A stretch of DNA of 64,000 nt from Mariannaea sp. PMI_226 (lineage: Eukaryota > Ascomycota > Sordariomycetes > Hypocreales > Nectriaceae), in the NCBI GenBank assembly GCA_024336345.1, contig JANFOG010000010.1, positions 1,550,001-1,614,000 of the forward strand, given 5' to 3'. Shown piece by piece: positions 25,083-37,340 of the stretch (positions are counted from its first letter, which is position 1; the number at the start of each line of letters is the position of its first letter). The notes beneath the pieces are model-generated. The model made no database searches, was not told the DNA's origin, and saw only the letters and a list, made by a program, of their open reading frames with translations. Made by a program: the position numbers and the translations under genes.

Positions 25083-26251
25083 GATCATCAGCAGTAACAA
25101 GACCGCGAGATTGACATTGTCCTGATCCCCTCAGTTAGTGATGTTTGAAATATCATCGCAGTTTCAAACTCTGCGAAGATAGAAGCCCTTTGCAATTTAC
25201 GCGCAGTACTGGATAGAGGCCTCGATGCGATGTCAAGTCTACGCACTACAATATCGCAAGCCAACTAGACTAATCAATTTTCGTTCCGCTTTCCTGTATC
25301 AAATTGGCAAGACTTCAGAAGCCAATTATGCATATATTCGAAAGTAGAGGATCTTTAGCCTTGAATTGCTTCAGCGTATATTATAGTGACTATCGGCGCC
25401 ATTCAAGGACAATCTCTGATCTGTCTCATTATACTGAAACAGTACTTTACGTTAGTTTCAAACCATGCAAAGATGCTAATTGCAGCCCAATTTTTTGGTC
25501 ATAATCGGCAAACTACAGCATATCATTGACGCACCAGGTTATTCCAAATACTATTATTCCATTACAGCGTTGTGAACCGAGTCCTTCTAATTTGTATAAC
25601 CATCACTCCCTGATCAATTTCTAAATAAACTTACGCCGAGTTGATAGCATTCCCCTATGAAAGTTATAAAATGAAATAATTCAAAGACTGTAGAGAGCCT
25701 TCAGACTGTGTGCATTTGAGAAGGGAGTTTCTTTATAATGTATGCATTCTCAATCGGCCGTAGATATAATGGTGTGCAATACATTGCAAGTGTATAGAGG
25801 ACATTCACATCTGCAAATTAAGACGATACAGCAGATACAGGGCAATAAATTCACAAGGCCTCGAGAAGGAAAAAAAAATCAACCAAATCAAGTTGTACGT
25901 GGTACTTGGCAACTCTTGTCGATTTGCTAGAATCTAGTCCGTCATCATGGGAACCTTCGCCATGGATTACTATCTTAAGACGGTTGCAATGAAGGCACTG
26001 TGCCCAAAATTAGCTAACCCTTGTCTTCATGCGAGACAAACGAACGATGTGGGTACTGTCCGTTAAGAAAAGGGGAGGAGACGAGGTTATCTACCTCTTG
26101 GTTGGGCTTTATCGCTAATGGAGTGACAACTTTTCCGCAATGTATGGAGGGTTCAAGACTACAATTTGCAGCGGAATCAACAAACATAACCGTAAAAAAA
26201 AAAAGAGATATCGCATCCCATGCCAGATAGGACACGAATCAGGTAGTTTAG
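25083..26251. other. Intergenic, no gene seen
   Basis: AT-rich sequence between the hydrolase stop and the tRNA. Only short frames without features. Confidence 0.5.
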
Positions 26252-26333
26252 CGACGCGGGCCTGATTCGAACAGACGCCTCCGAAGAGATATGATTTCTA
26301 GTCATACGCATTAGACCACTCTGCCACCGCGCC
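26252..26333 (-). tRNA. tRNA-Ser (anticodon AGA)
   Basis: Reading the minus strand, an 82-base cloverleaf can be drawn. The acceptor strand GGCGCGG pairs with CCGCGTC (one G-U), followed by discriminator G. The anticodon stem TATGA/TCATA encloses the loop CTAGAAA with anticodon AGA. An extended variable arm follows, as expected for serine. The T arm is GTCTG-TTCGAAT-CAGGC. No intron is apparent. It decodes UCU (and UCC by inosine modification). Confidence 0.93.
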
Positions 26334-27647
26334 AGATGTGAAAAATCGCTACTATTGAACCTCATGTCGGACACTGTGCCCCCTGGGAATAGTTGAAGAA
26401 TACACCCTGCAGACATCATGGTTATTTCTTTTGTGAGTTGAAACATTGCATTTGCGGAAAGTTCTAGGCTACTTGGTTCCATTGCCATTGTTCATGGATG
26501 TAAGGAAAGAAAAAACATGTACTTTACCACGTCTGGTATTGGGAAAAGATAAAGTGAAAACACTTATCAGTCTGCGTGATGTATTATTTCGGAGAGTTTG
26601 TTCCCTCCCTTAAGGCCAATTTGCTAGGATGTGCTTGATAGTCGTCGTCATGAAGGCCCTCGAATCGACCAGCATGGCGAGTTTAATATGGGAAGAGATA
26701 TAGAGTCACCAAGACATACCAGCAATAAAAAAAATCGACCTGCAAAGTCATCAAGCGCAGAAGCTACGAGACTACGACCACTGTCTGGCTAGGGTGGTCA
26801 CGACGCTGCAGCAAACAGAAATCAGACTACATGTATCCTGTGCGCTTTTAGGTGACTACGAGCTGCCGGGATTATTCAAGAAGTCTAGAAAGTGAGCAGA
26901 AATGGCGACCCAAAAGGGGGTTCTGTGTACGTTTACATGAAAAGCATTACCGTAGGTTGATGCTATCACGTCAGAGTATGGGGATGGTGCTACACCGGAT
27001 GGCGGACAATATACAACTCACGGAATTCAGGAGCGGCGGCTTAACTTGCTTTCCCCTTCCAAGAAAAAAAAAAGAACTGGATGATGGGTGAATTTGTTCA
27101 TTCGTCGAGATCCAAGACGCTACACCTACTGCAGCAAGCCTGACCCTGCTGGCGAATCGGGCGACCTGTTATCCGCTGTGGCGTGGTGTTGATAATAATC
27201 CCATGCGCGCGCAGCGAGTTCTGTAGGTCAAGAACAGTACTGCTTGGAGGATGCGAAGCTGTTTACATCAGCCAATACCTGCAGTACCATGGTTAATGAA
27301 ATACCAGACTCTGACGTACCGATTTGGACATTTCTCCCCGCTTTGAGTCATACCGAAGCTTGAGTGATTGGATATCCGGCCCAATTAGCCTCGTAATTAC
27401 CCCGACGCTCCACCTGGATCAACGACAGCATTGCAGATTGCAGTTGGTGAGCTAGTTACCGTGAACACGGCCGACAACTTACTGCGTCCTGGTTGGGGCC
27501 GTCGGGGTTTAGCGACGCCAGCAACTTCATGGCTTGGTCAGCTTGCAGAAGCCATGTAAGCTCATGTTTTAACCTCTTCAACTTCTGGGTAGCCAGTCAG
27601 CCGTCAATCAATTATCTTTGATCAAGGCACTCAGGCAGATTCTGAAC
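26334..27647. other. Intergenic, no gene seen
   Basis: Flank between the tRNA and the MFS transporter. Nothing coding is supported; the last few hundred bases would be the transporter promoter. Confidence 0.5.
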
Positions 27648-29300
27648 ATGGCCGATTTGGAAAGTCATCCTCCTGGCCCTGCATTGAATTTGGACGCTGG
27701 AAGTACCAGGCAACTTGACATTGCCTTGGTTAACCAGCCGCATTACACTGCTCATCACGATGAGAACAACAGCTCGACGAGCCCCGCAGCTCAAAGCGTA
27801 CCACCTGAGCTCCCCAATCTCGTCACAGAGGTCATCTTCGTTCTCGTTTGTACAGCGGGCCAACTCATCTTCTCCTTGACCCTGGGGCATGTCGCCATCA
27901 CTCAAGTCGCCTTTCGTGAGGCGCTGGACATAGCACCAGGTCAGACTCCTTGGCTTATAGGTTCTTCAGCATTGGCCAGTGGATTGTCCATTATCGTTTT
28001 TGGACCATTAGCGGATCTTGCTCCCCCAAAACCATTAATGGTAGGCGCTTTTGTGTGGGAAGCAGTCTGGAATGTGGTATCTGCTGTAGCAGTATCTCCA
28101 AACTTAAAGATTCTCTTTTTTGTAGCGCGAGCTATGCAGGGACTGGCTGTCGGTGTACTGGTGTCTACTCCGATGAGTATCCTGGGCCGCGTGTACAAAC
28201 CGGGCATCCGCAAGACTAAAGTATTCTCCATGATGGCGGCAGGGGCGCCGTTTGGTTACTGGATCGGTTGTGTTCAGGGAGGCGCTCTCAGTCATCACCT
28301 ACACTGGATATTTGGTAGTACTTCTATGTTTCTAGCTCTATGTGCAGCTGCTGCTCAAATCGCAATACCAGACCTTCGACCAGCCAGGGACAGTACAACA
28401 ACAGACGTGCATTGGGTACGACAGTTTGATTATTTTGGTGCTTTGCTTGCGTCGGTTGGCTCTGCGTTGATTCTGTTCGGGCTGACACAGGGCTCTTCGA
28501 CAGGGTGGAAGCCATATACCTACTGCACAGTTATCCTCGGGTTCCTCTCCCTTGGCGGATTTCATTTTGTTGAACGTTGTGTGGCTCGACCTCTGGTACC
28601 CAATGCACTCTGGCGTACACCTGGATTTACTGCACTTTTGGTATCTTACGTGTTCGGTTTTGGTGCTTACAGTAAGTTACTCGTGGGTGCGTAAAACAAA
28701 CTCAATGCCATACTAACAACGATTTCTAATGTAGGTGGTGCGTGGCAATTTTATGCTATTCAGTTTTGGCAGCGTTATCAAGGTGTCTCTCCTCTCACCG
28801 CAGCACTATATCTTCTACCAAACGCTGTTGTCGGAGTTTTCGCAGCGTGGATCGTTTCCAAGACTCTGCATGTTGTCCCCGGCCACTGGATTCTAGCAAC
28901 AAGTATGGTCTGTTTTGGTTTAGGACCAGTATTCTTCTTGCCGCAGAATTCAAAATCATCCTATTGGGCATGGTCGATGCCAGGCGTAGCCTTGGCAACA
29001 TTTGGACCCGATTTGAGTTTTGCAGCCGCAACGATCTTCATCACTTCAAGTGTACCCAGATCATACCAGGGCTCTGCCGGAAGTTTATTGCTTACAGTGC
29101 AAAATTTAGCCCTAGCCGTTATCACCTCAGTCTCCGATTCTATTGGTACCAAGGTCAATAAACTTCCTTCTGGAGAGATAGGGCTGGACGGATTTCGTGC
29201 TATCTGGTGGTTCGGCCTTGGTTCTGCTTTGATTGGGGTTTTTATTACTATGATCTTTGTTCGGATTCCAAAAGCAGAGGAAAAAGACCACAATCAATAG
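27648..29300 (+). CDS. MFS transporter, drug-efflux type
   Basis: A major facilitator superfamily permease most like the fungal drug:H+ antiporter (Atr1-like, DHA2) branch. Exons 27648-28671 and 28735-29300 give 529 residues. The N-terminal 58 residues are hydrophilic, and about 14 hydrophobic segments follow. Family marks include LIGSSALASGLSIIVFGPLAD (helix 2 and the following loop), ARAMQGLAVGVLVSTPMSIL (equivalent to motif B/C region), and after the intron AWQFYAIQFWQRYQGVSPL with PGVALATFGPDLSF. The intron has a gtaagt donor and a CTAAC branch site. ATG 27648 was preferred over an upstream TTG in the same frame. The likely role is export of a small compound at the plasma membrane; no biosynthetic genes adjoin it. 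Confidence 0.92.
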
Positions 29301-31394
29301 CGCGCAATGCTATAAAGAGGTCGGGAGGTTGGTTTTCATATTAGCTGCAATTGGCGGTGCCTGTTGACATGTCACACCAAATGTCCCTTCTTTCCGCCTA
29401 GAAAATCCATGCAATAACAGCGGTTCAATTCTCACTCTTGCTCGATATACATGTTAGTAGAATTTAATACCTATCAAATAGGCTTTAAATACCAGCCAAT
29501 AGCCTGCATTTAGCTTTGGGTTGCTGTATGTATGATTGAACCAACTTGTCATGGGAACACAGCAAAAGCTGGACGGGTTATAGGAACATACCCATGTGTA
29601 TCAACTGATTACTAAGAAATTACTGATAGCAAGCCAGCTCAACTTGTGCTATCGTTATTTCCATTTGTAAATGAAGCCAGCACAAGACCTAAGTGCTTCT
29701 TAGTCTTCGATAGAAGCCATGCTGTATTCCACTGGAGAATCAAATGTGCAAGCACTTTGGGTCTGGAGCTAAAGAAGTAAAAGCTTATGCGTAACTTCAA
29801 ATTGTGCCTTCAAAATGTTCTCTAGTCTGATCCGCTTTAGGCAGGCATATCAAGAGGAACACGAGTTCACGAATGCAATACAATCTCATACTATGTATCT
29901 AGACTATTTGTATTGAACCTGCCATTCATCGTTTGTGCAGAGGATGATACGACAAAAATACTTGCTTGTAGACGATTCATCACTACCGGCCATTCTCATA
30001 CTGGCCTTGGGGATCCCTCTTTGTATGATGGTTCGGTCTCAAGTTGTGTCGAAATTCCCGGGCTATCTAAATCTAATTTGAAAGGTACCACTTCTATCCC
30101 ATCTTTGCTATATCAGCCCGAAAAGAAGTCGAAATGAAACAAAACCTCGGCAAAACCATATCTGTTCATGATATTTCGCCAAAACATGATTCTTGATTCG
30201 TAAGACGGACAAATGGAGTCGTCCAAAGGCCGCTGATTTAAGCACTTCCCGTTTGAAATCATAACTTGTACAGGCAATATGACCTGATGATGACGTGGCA
30301 TGTTGATGTTGGCCTTGACGGCTTCACAACCGCGTGATTTGTGAGGTAGCGGAAGCGGGGTATAATGAAGAGGTGTTTTCAAGACGGAACTGAAAAGTAA
30401 CAGGATGCCCAATTTTATCTTATATGTCGATGCGCGGTCCTGCTACCTGGTAAGTCGTATTTCTTTCTTTTGTGTATTGAATATTAACCCAAGTGTAAAA
30501 TTCTCACATTCACATTATAGCTTTTAATGTGTGTTCCTAAATTTTGCACCTTATGGAATAGGAAAGGGAATAACCGGCCAGAAGAAAGCCTACATTTACC
30601 TCCACCAGATGAAAATATTACAAGCACTGGGCGGGAAAGCACACAAGGAGCTACTTCACATCTCAAAGAGGAGCAACTAGCTGGTCCCCCTTCGGCTTCG
30701 ACAGCCCAACCAATTCGGCGAGAGCCTGCCTTTAGTTACCATGTTACGGCGAATATCGGAGTTGGATATACTAGGGCTTCTGCTGCAGGGTATACTTCAT
30801 CGAACCAAACTAAAGCTATTGGCAAGGTCACAGCAAGCCCTGGGTCGTATTGCCCTAGCACATCATTTTCGGCTGGAGGAGGATTCAGCGGCACCGGAGG
30901 GTGTATTTGATGACCGCAGCTGGAAGTACGGAGAGAAATGCCACTTCAATTTTCATTATCATTCTGTTATCGTTTCTTCCATCAATTGAATATTCTCTGC
31001 CTCGCTACGCTATTCAAACTGAGGCTTGGCGGTTGTGTCTTCTAAGCATTTACCCTATTGGAAAAATGATAGCTGAGCCTAGCAGTACATTGAAACTCAT
31101 GCAAGAAGCCGCAGTGATCACAAAACAGAAACGTCATTCAGCCACAACTTAAATTACTCATCATAGAAGTATCGTCTATCTTAGGGTGAGACACATAACA
31201 TGATTAGACTAGCTTGTCGCGATATCTGCGACCTACAATACGTTGTTTAAGCGCCTCGTCAATCAAAAGTATGATGTGGATTGATTTTCTGATCAGTCTC
31301 TTGGAAGTTGCAGAGATTATTTACACCAAAGAAATGAAAAATTAATTGTTAAACCATCACTTCCGCACACACACAATCGAGACATTTCGGTCAG
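29301..31394. other. Intergenic, possible coding relic near 30.5-31.0 kb
   Basis: No intact gene. Overlapping plus-strand frames at 30527-30910 and 30741-30989 contain helix-like sequence (for example RRISELDILGLLLQGIL) but no start, splice or family evidence joins them. They may be a relic or chance. Confidence 0.4.
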
Positions 31395-32248
31395 TTAGTA
31401 GCGGCCCAAAGATATGTCAAGGTGCCCGCCATTGCTCCATCCCTGGCAGCCGCCAGATGGATTCCCATCGTATACACCATAGGTTGCGCCCGGCTGGCTT
31501 CCAGGAGCACAATTCAGGAGTTGATATGTTCCAGAACCACCACAGGTATTGCCACTAGAACAAACGAAAACACAAGTGTTCATGTCTGAGGTACATCCGG
31601 TCGACGCCTTGACGCTCATTGTATTTCCACCCATGTTTACCAGGCGGGAGACATCAACGGTGGCGTAGGAACCAGTAGTAAACTCGCCCCATGTGTTATA
31701 GATCTGACCGTACTGTGACAGTGTCGTAGCATGGTTGTTCAATGCGGCCCATCCACCGGACACGCCATTCGCAAGGGAAACGGTGACACTATCACCAACA
31801 TTGGGAAGTGAGTACGATATCTTAGGCGTACGGACATTCATAAAACTGGATTGGTAGTCGCCGGGTGGATTATCCCATAAAATGAGAGTGACAGGGACGT
31901 TGCTTGGTGACGAAGCCTGGTTCGTGAAAGTGAAAGTATTAGGTCCATTTCCACCAATCCAAATATTTCCGTTGTTTGATAGAGCATTGGTGCCCTGTCC
32001 AGCCATTCCAATGCTAGACATCCATTGGCAGTCAGCAGCATTCAGGCCGGTGACAAGATTGCTACAGCTGAAGCTACGTTTCTCGAAGAGGCTGCTATGG
32101 AGGCTGAGCACGGGTTAGCTCAGTTGTCACTAGGTTTAGGTAGCTCAAACGATAGTACTTACCCGCCAATGTGAGCCGTTGTTGGTATTGAAATAGCCGG
32201 GTCAATCAGGCTGAGAATTGCAACAACTGGAATAAGAATGGGAAACAT
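31395..32248 (-). CDS. Small secreted cysteine-bearing protein, 'effector 5'-like
   Basis: A secreted protein resembling fungal hypothetical proteins often labelled effector 5, with a beta-rich domain. Exons 32248-32163 and 32103-31395 give 264 residues; the intron (32104-32162) has a gtaagt donor. The first 20 residues (MFPILIPVVAILSLIDPAIS) are a signal peptide, and FEKR-SFSC near residue 37 is a probable Kex2 processing site. The mature part contains NTFTFTNQ, VPVTLILWDN, VGDSVTVSLANGVSGGWAAL, TWGEFTTGSYATVDVSRLVNM and the cysteine-containing CTSDMNTCVFVC, and ends with LLNCAPGSQPG and GVYDGNPSGGCQGW. Role is unknown; such proteins are expected in the wall or medium. No toxic function can be inferred. 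Confidence 0.85.
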
Positions 32249-34257
32249 GTTTCAAGTCTGGGACAACTCGGGCAAGGATGAACTTAATGCGATACAAATA
32301 GGTACAGAGTGACTCAACAAACAATGAAAAGAATACGTAAATGCTAGAGAGATCCAAGAGCAGTAGGAAAGCTTTCCTGAAAATTTATGGAGCAGCTAGA
32401 ACGCGATCTAATTCATTGTATTTATATCCTGAGTGTGTATTTCGCTGAATTCTTGCTACCGCAACTTCTACCCCTTTATCCCCCCGGAGATTTGCTCCTT
32501 GTCCTTCAGTTTGAAGATTGAAACATCCAATTAATCCTTTAATCAGTTCTGCATCTTTATTCAGGACCCTCAGAGTGTATTGAACCATTACAGGGCGCTT
32601 CTCACATGTTGGGAGATATCAAGGAGTCTGCTGTTTTGCGAGCTGCCTTTCTTGGCTCGTCAATCTTCAACAAGGTTAGTGATAATCGGAGAATAAGTCA
32701 CCCACCCCCATTTAGATGCTTGATTCTATTGGATCATTTAATTCTTCACTCAGCCCACACTGATGCTGCTGCACTTCGACCATGTAGGACGACAGGGAAT
32801 GCCCTGCTATACTTGCAATGGTTTTGAAACAGCCCTCGACCCGATGGCACCATTGGGATTGTAGTACATTAAGCTAGGTAAAAAAAGAATCAGAAATTTA
32901 GTATACAATAACACAACACATAAATCATGGATTCGGAAATAATAAACCTGCTTATTACTTTGGCTAGCGATTGTAGAAGGATCTGTAACTAATTTTGCTT
33001 CCTAACACAGCAGTTCGGGTTCTTTTCGGCCTTGTTTTTCGGAGGATTCAAATGGAAGATGTTAGGAAACTGTGACAAGTACAATCTGCGTTGCAAAAGG
33101 GTTATGCACTGTCTATTTTCTACAAAGTCAGTAATGTCTACGGCCGAAAAGGATGTCACAACTTGAGCGAATCGCGTCGCCACGAGTTGAGTCAGCATCC
33201 CTGAGGCCGCAGAGGAGATGGGCATATATCTTGTTACTATTGGTAATATACTGACTCCTCTGCCAGAGTGTATTTGAATTGCTCAGAACTGTTGAAACTA
33301 AGAAGAAACGCGCTGGTCTGGCTCCACTTGAGAATACAGATGTTGTGATGGCGGCTTGTCGATCAAGGAAATAATGAACACAGCCCCTAAGAACTCAAGA
33401 TTCGTCCGGCCCCTTTTCCTGACATAGTATCATTGTCGAAAACAAGCCAATCATCTATGCATGCTTCGAAATGCACCCTCATTGTACGTCTCTCATTCAT
33501 CCCACGTGCCCCCTGGGTTTCAATAGCTGCTGCCTAAAATCCTTTTCTTCCCCTTCGACGGACTGTTGCCGGGAAAAGGCAGTGCGCTTGCAGGGGTTAG
33601 ATTTTAGTGAGGTAATATAATTAGCACAGCATTTTTGGTGGGTATGAATGAACCTTGTTTTAATTACTGCCATCGTGGAAGAATGGCAAGGTGCGTTGTG
33701 ACCCTACACTCATGCTCTCCAACACACACAACCGTCTCCCATTCCGAACATTCCAGAGCATGCCATGCGGACAAAGAGCTGGAGTGCTTCCAATTGACCT
33801 TGCCCCAGAATTATCTCAAATGACAGTACGAAAAGAGACTCAACCCTTACACTACGAGGTGGAGGCGTTGATGATAAAGCGTTTACGGTCCTATCATTGT
33901 TCTGTTGGCCGCAATTTGTCCAGGGATTATGATCGACCATGGCCACTTCCATTCAAAAGGATGGCGTTAAAATCGCATTGCTATAGCAGAATCATGAATT
34001 TCGCCAAGACCTAAAGTAAGAGTAAGTCACAAAACGTAGAATGCTGTGGAGGTATGAAAATAGGCATGTAACGGGATAAAGCCTGGTCCAATGATCGTTT
34101 CTATTGACTACGGATATTGTTGTCCCGGTTCTTTCTCAAGAAGCCAGGATCATAAGAATTTTGAATCGGAATGCAAAGGCGAGAAACCAACGACCCCACA
34201 GCAGTATCCATACTGAGGATGTATAAGATCTATATATTCTGCGTTCTATGTCCCTTC
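32249..34257. other. Intergenic, no gene seen
   Basis: Two kilobases between the secreted-protein start and the oxidoreductase stop. Plus-strand frames near 33635-34014 are short and lack support. No tRNA or repeat was found. Confidence 0.5.
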
Positions 34258-35979
34258 TCAATATCCTGATACATCGGGCCATGACGTTTCTATCCCTTCA
34301 CGAAGTATGATCTCATGGAACTCCGCAAATGATTCTTTCTGACTTTGGACCTGGTGTGGTGATAGCCCGGTATCCAAGCAGTGGGCCGCCAACAGGCCGG
34401 CGACCTCGCCAATATTCCACTCAACAGGGTGAAGTCGGTAGCAACCATTGGTGATGTGTGTGGTGCCAATATTCTTGCAGCCGGCGAGAAGGTTAGGGCG
34501 TGTCGGTGGGATTAAGGCGCCCAGCGGAATCTGGAATGGACAGCATGCAACGTCAATGTAGTTGTCGCCTCCGGTAGATGGGTGGAGATCGATGCGGTAC
34601 ATGCCCACTCCCACGCTGTCAGGATATTGAACGGCGCCTTGGTCGCCACGAACGACCAAGGAGAGATCCTGTTCGACGATTGTAGTGACAGCTCTAATAC
34701 GGCGCGATTCTCTAATATAGGGCGCCATTGCCAGTCCATGTTCCGTTCCGGTGATATCACCCCGTAGTCGCAGTCCGGGGTATCCCTTGCCAAGCCCGTC
34801 TGCTCTCGGGCACTCCGTCTGCAGGTAGTACAGCATACTGTACGACAAGGAAGCAGCTTCACCAAGGCGCTCTTCAAACTCATTCTCGGTGACATCAATA
34901 ATGGGCTTCTCAAAGTAATCAATCATAGGCCAGTTGACAAGACAGATATCGGATCGGTAGGCGCCAGGTTTAAAGTTATCTTGCGCTGCAATGCGGCGGA
35001 ACGTCCAGAGATTCATGTCTCCACCCGACTTCCGCTGGTCTGCACAAACCAAAGCTGGATCATCATGGGGGTTCGGGGCGAATTCGCGCTCAACAATTTC
35101 GAGAGTGCGCGGATGAGGCGCCTTCAGGCTCAGCAGCGGCGCACCCCAGAAATCTGGATAGCGCTTGCGCCAGAAATCGTACTTCGACGGCTTCGGAATT
35201 ATATTGTCTTCACCCTCAACGTGCTCAACCGCGAAGCATATGGAGACTGCCTGGGAATTATTCGGTTGTGCTTCCTCAGGGGCACTCGGCTCCCCAGTAT
35301 CTTTGCGAGACTCGAACCCAGTAACATACGGTGTATTGCTCATTGGTAGCAAATCACCCAGCTCCGTGGCGTCAATTACATAGTTGGCATGGACACTGAA
35401 GGTCGCTCGGTCGTCGAGCCGACGGAATCTGACGCTGCGAATGTTCTGTTGCTCATCCATCTGGCACGAGATCGGTTTGGTGCGCTTTTTGATCACGAGT
35501 TTGCCGCTGCCCAGATACGGCATAAGCATCATGTCGATGACAGCTACCGCCACGCGAGGCTCGTGACAAAGCTTGCTAACATGGCCTGCGCCAGGATTCA
35601 GCTGTGGTCTCAATCGTGCTTCGTCCGTAAGAGGGTAATGGTCACGGTAGTACTGGCGAATCCCATCACGCAATGCTCTATAAGAGCGAGTGACTCCGAA
35701 TTGTTCGACCCAGCAGTGTTCATCTGGAGGCACAGCTTGGCTGGTCAATTGACCACCCAACCATTCGTACTCCTCAGTTAAGAAGACGTGACGACCCTTG
35801 CGCAGAGCTCCGAGGGCAGCAGCAACTCCACCTAGCCCACCACCAACAACAAGCACGTCAGTTGAGAATGCCTGACACTTAGTCATGCCGTTGGATTGTT
35901 GCCAAGGTGCAGTTCTATTGAAATCCAAATCCCCCATGGCTGTTTCGGTAGTGTTGAATGAGCTAACATCCCCCATCAT
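34258..35979 (-). CDS. FAD-dependent oxidoreductase (FAD_oxidored family)
   Basis: A single-exon flavoprotein of 573 residues. The dinucleotide-binding Rossmann motif DVLVVGGGLGGVAAALGALR sits at residues 41-60, followed by an acidic strand end (LTEEYEWLGGQLTSQAVP), which marks the FAD-dependent family related to thiazole-type and xanthan-lyase-associated oxidoreductases. YVIDATELGDLLP in the middle is a second FAD-contacting strand, and a C-terminal NLLAGCKNIGTTHITNGCYRLHPVEWNIGE matches the usual closing FAD motif of this family. The frame extends to a TTG at 35997; the first ATG is at 35979, with a second directly after. No signal peptide is evident. The substrate is unknown; neighbours (regulator, then sugar-type transporter) suggest catabolism of an imported compound. 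Confidence 0.9.
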   Translation of the reverse strand: MMGDVSSFNTTETAMGDLDFNRTAPWQQSNGMTKCQAFSTDVLVVGGGLGGVAAALGALRKGRHVFLTEEYEWLGGQLTSQAVPPDEHCWVEQFGVTRSYRALRDGIRQYYRDHYPLTDEARLRPQLNPGAGHVSKLCHEPRVAVAVIDMMLMPYLGSGKLVIKKRTKPISCQMDEQQNIRSVRFRRLDDRATFSVHANYVIDATELGDLLPMSNTPYVTGFESRKDTGEPSAPEEAQPNNSQAVSICFAVEHVEGEDNIIPKPSKYDFWRKRYPDFWGAPLLSLKAPHPRTLEIVEREFAPNPHDDPALVCADQRKSGGDMNLWTFRRIAAQDNFKPGAYRSDICLVNWPMIDYFEKPIIDVTENEFEERLGEAASLSYSMLYYLQTECPRADGLGKGYPGLRLRGDITGTEHGLAMAPYIRESRRIRAVTTIVEQDLSLVVRGDQGAVQYPDSVGVGMYRIDLHPSTGGDNYIDVACCPFQIPLGALIPPTRPNLLAGCKNIGTTHITNGCYRLHPVEWNIGEVAGLLAAHCLDTGLSPHQVQSQKESFAEFHEIILREGIETSWPDVSGY

Positions 35980-37340
35980 GGACACAGTCAGGACCAATGG
36001 TCGATGAAGTACTTGGAAAGAGTCAAAAGAAGAATAATCGTGCCGATATTCTGTCTAGGAGAAGCAGTGACGGCCTGGCTTTTAACATGTCAAGGAGGAC
36101 TAAGGGAGGTCATGCCATTCTCCACCGTTCAGATAGAGGGAAGAATCACAACATGAGTCTTCCCGACAGTCCCCGGACAAATTCACCTGTGTTTCTATGC
36201 TGAGAATCTCCCAAATTCTAGTGCCATATCATCCTCCGGATTGAGGCGAACTAGAGCCTTGGCATCGTGTGCTGGCTTTTTCAACAAGGACACCTGACAA
36301 TGCACAGGCGGAGAGTTTGCAGGAGGGGGCACAGGACAAAAGCCCGGCGTTCCCCGAACCCTGTCTCCTCCACGCGTTTCCCCGCGGGCTCATTTTGAGA
36401 TCGTCTGCTCCCTTACCAAAACACTGACATCTGCATCGTGTTTGCGTCACAAATTTGGAGGTGGGACGGGCTAGCAGAAGTGACATCGGGAAGATAGTTT
36501 AATTAAGAATCGATATCCATGAGCAGAAATGCACCTCCTTTGAAGTGGAAGAAACACGTGGGTAAGTGGGCAATTTATTTAGGTAGTTTAGATCAGACAA
36601 TTGTTATTCATGGTATAAGAAATTTCAGTCAAGATAAGCAAAACGGGGACAGAGCCCTTCTACCCCTTTCAAAAATTGAAAGTAATACATTGAGCACGAT
36701 ACAAAGTCCAAGTTGACCACAGATGCGCTGATGCGACATAATGTCATCTTGCCTCGTCTGTAGTGAACTCACCATATATCATATTAAAGGCTTAGCCAGC
36801 AGACAGTAATAACTTGGTTTAGATGCACTTGTATTCTGCTTTAAGTCGCACTTGGGCGTCATCAAAATGCAGGAAGAATTTCCAAAAAGGGAGTCCACCT
36901 TATCTGCCACCAACAGAAAAAATTACTGTCAAGATAATGCATAATGCTCACATAGCAAAGAAAACTCACAAGTCTAACAAAGAATCTATTGCGATACTTA
37001 CCGAATAAACTATTCTATACCTGGACGGCAATGCAAAGTTTGTTCCTTGTGCATTGGTGTCCTGGTGATGGATCTAATCTACGCGTGTGTCCTACCCGGC
37101 AGTGTATGGGCCGAAAAGCAGCAAAATTCATGCTACCCATCTTTACCAGCATTCCATGTAGCGTGGACTACTACTGCTCCTACAATTTATTTCGCTCAAC
37201 AAAGTGGGTCGTGTGATAATATTTGTTAACGTGCTTATTATCCGTCGGATTTTTTTTTTTAACTCGCAATAGTTGCTTCTTTACCCTGCTTCTTCTCCCC
37301 GGATTCTGGATTCTCGTCTCCACGTTCCATACTGCTCCAC
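35980..37340. promoter_or_regulatory. Divergent promoter interval between oxidoreductase and Zn2Cys6 regulator
   Basis: A 1.36 kb gene-free interval separates the divergent starts of the oxidoreductase and the regulator. No convincing exon lies in it. It would hold both promoters; a T run precedes the regulator start at 37252-37260. Confidence 0.45.

Noticed and set aside
30527..30989. A small plus-strand gene
   Set aside because: Overlapping frames disagree, with no splice sites, start context or domain to join them.
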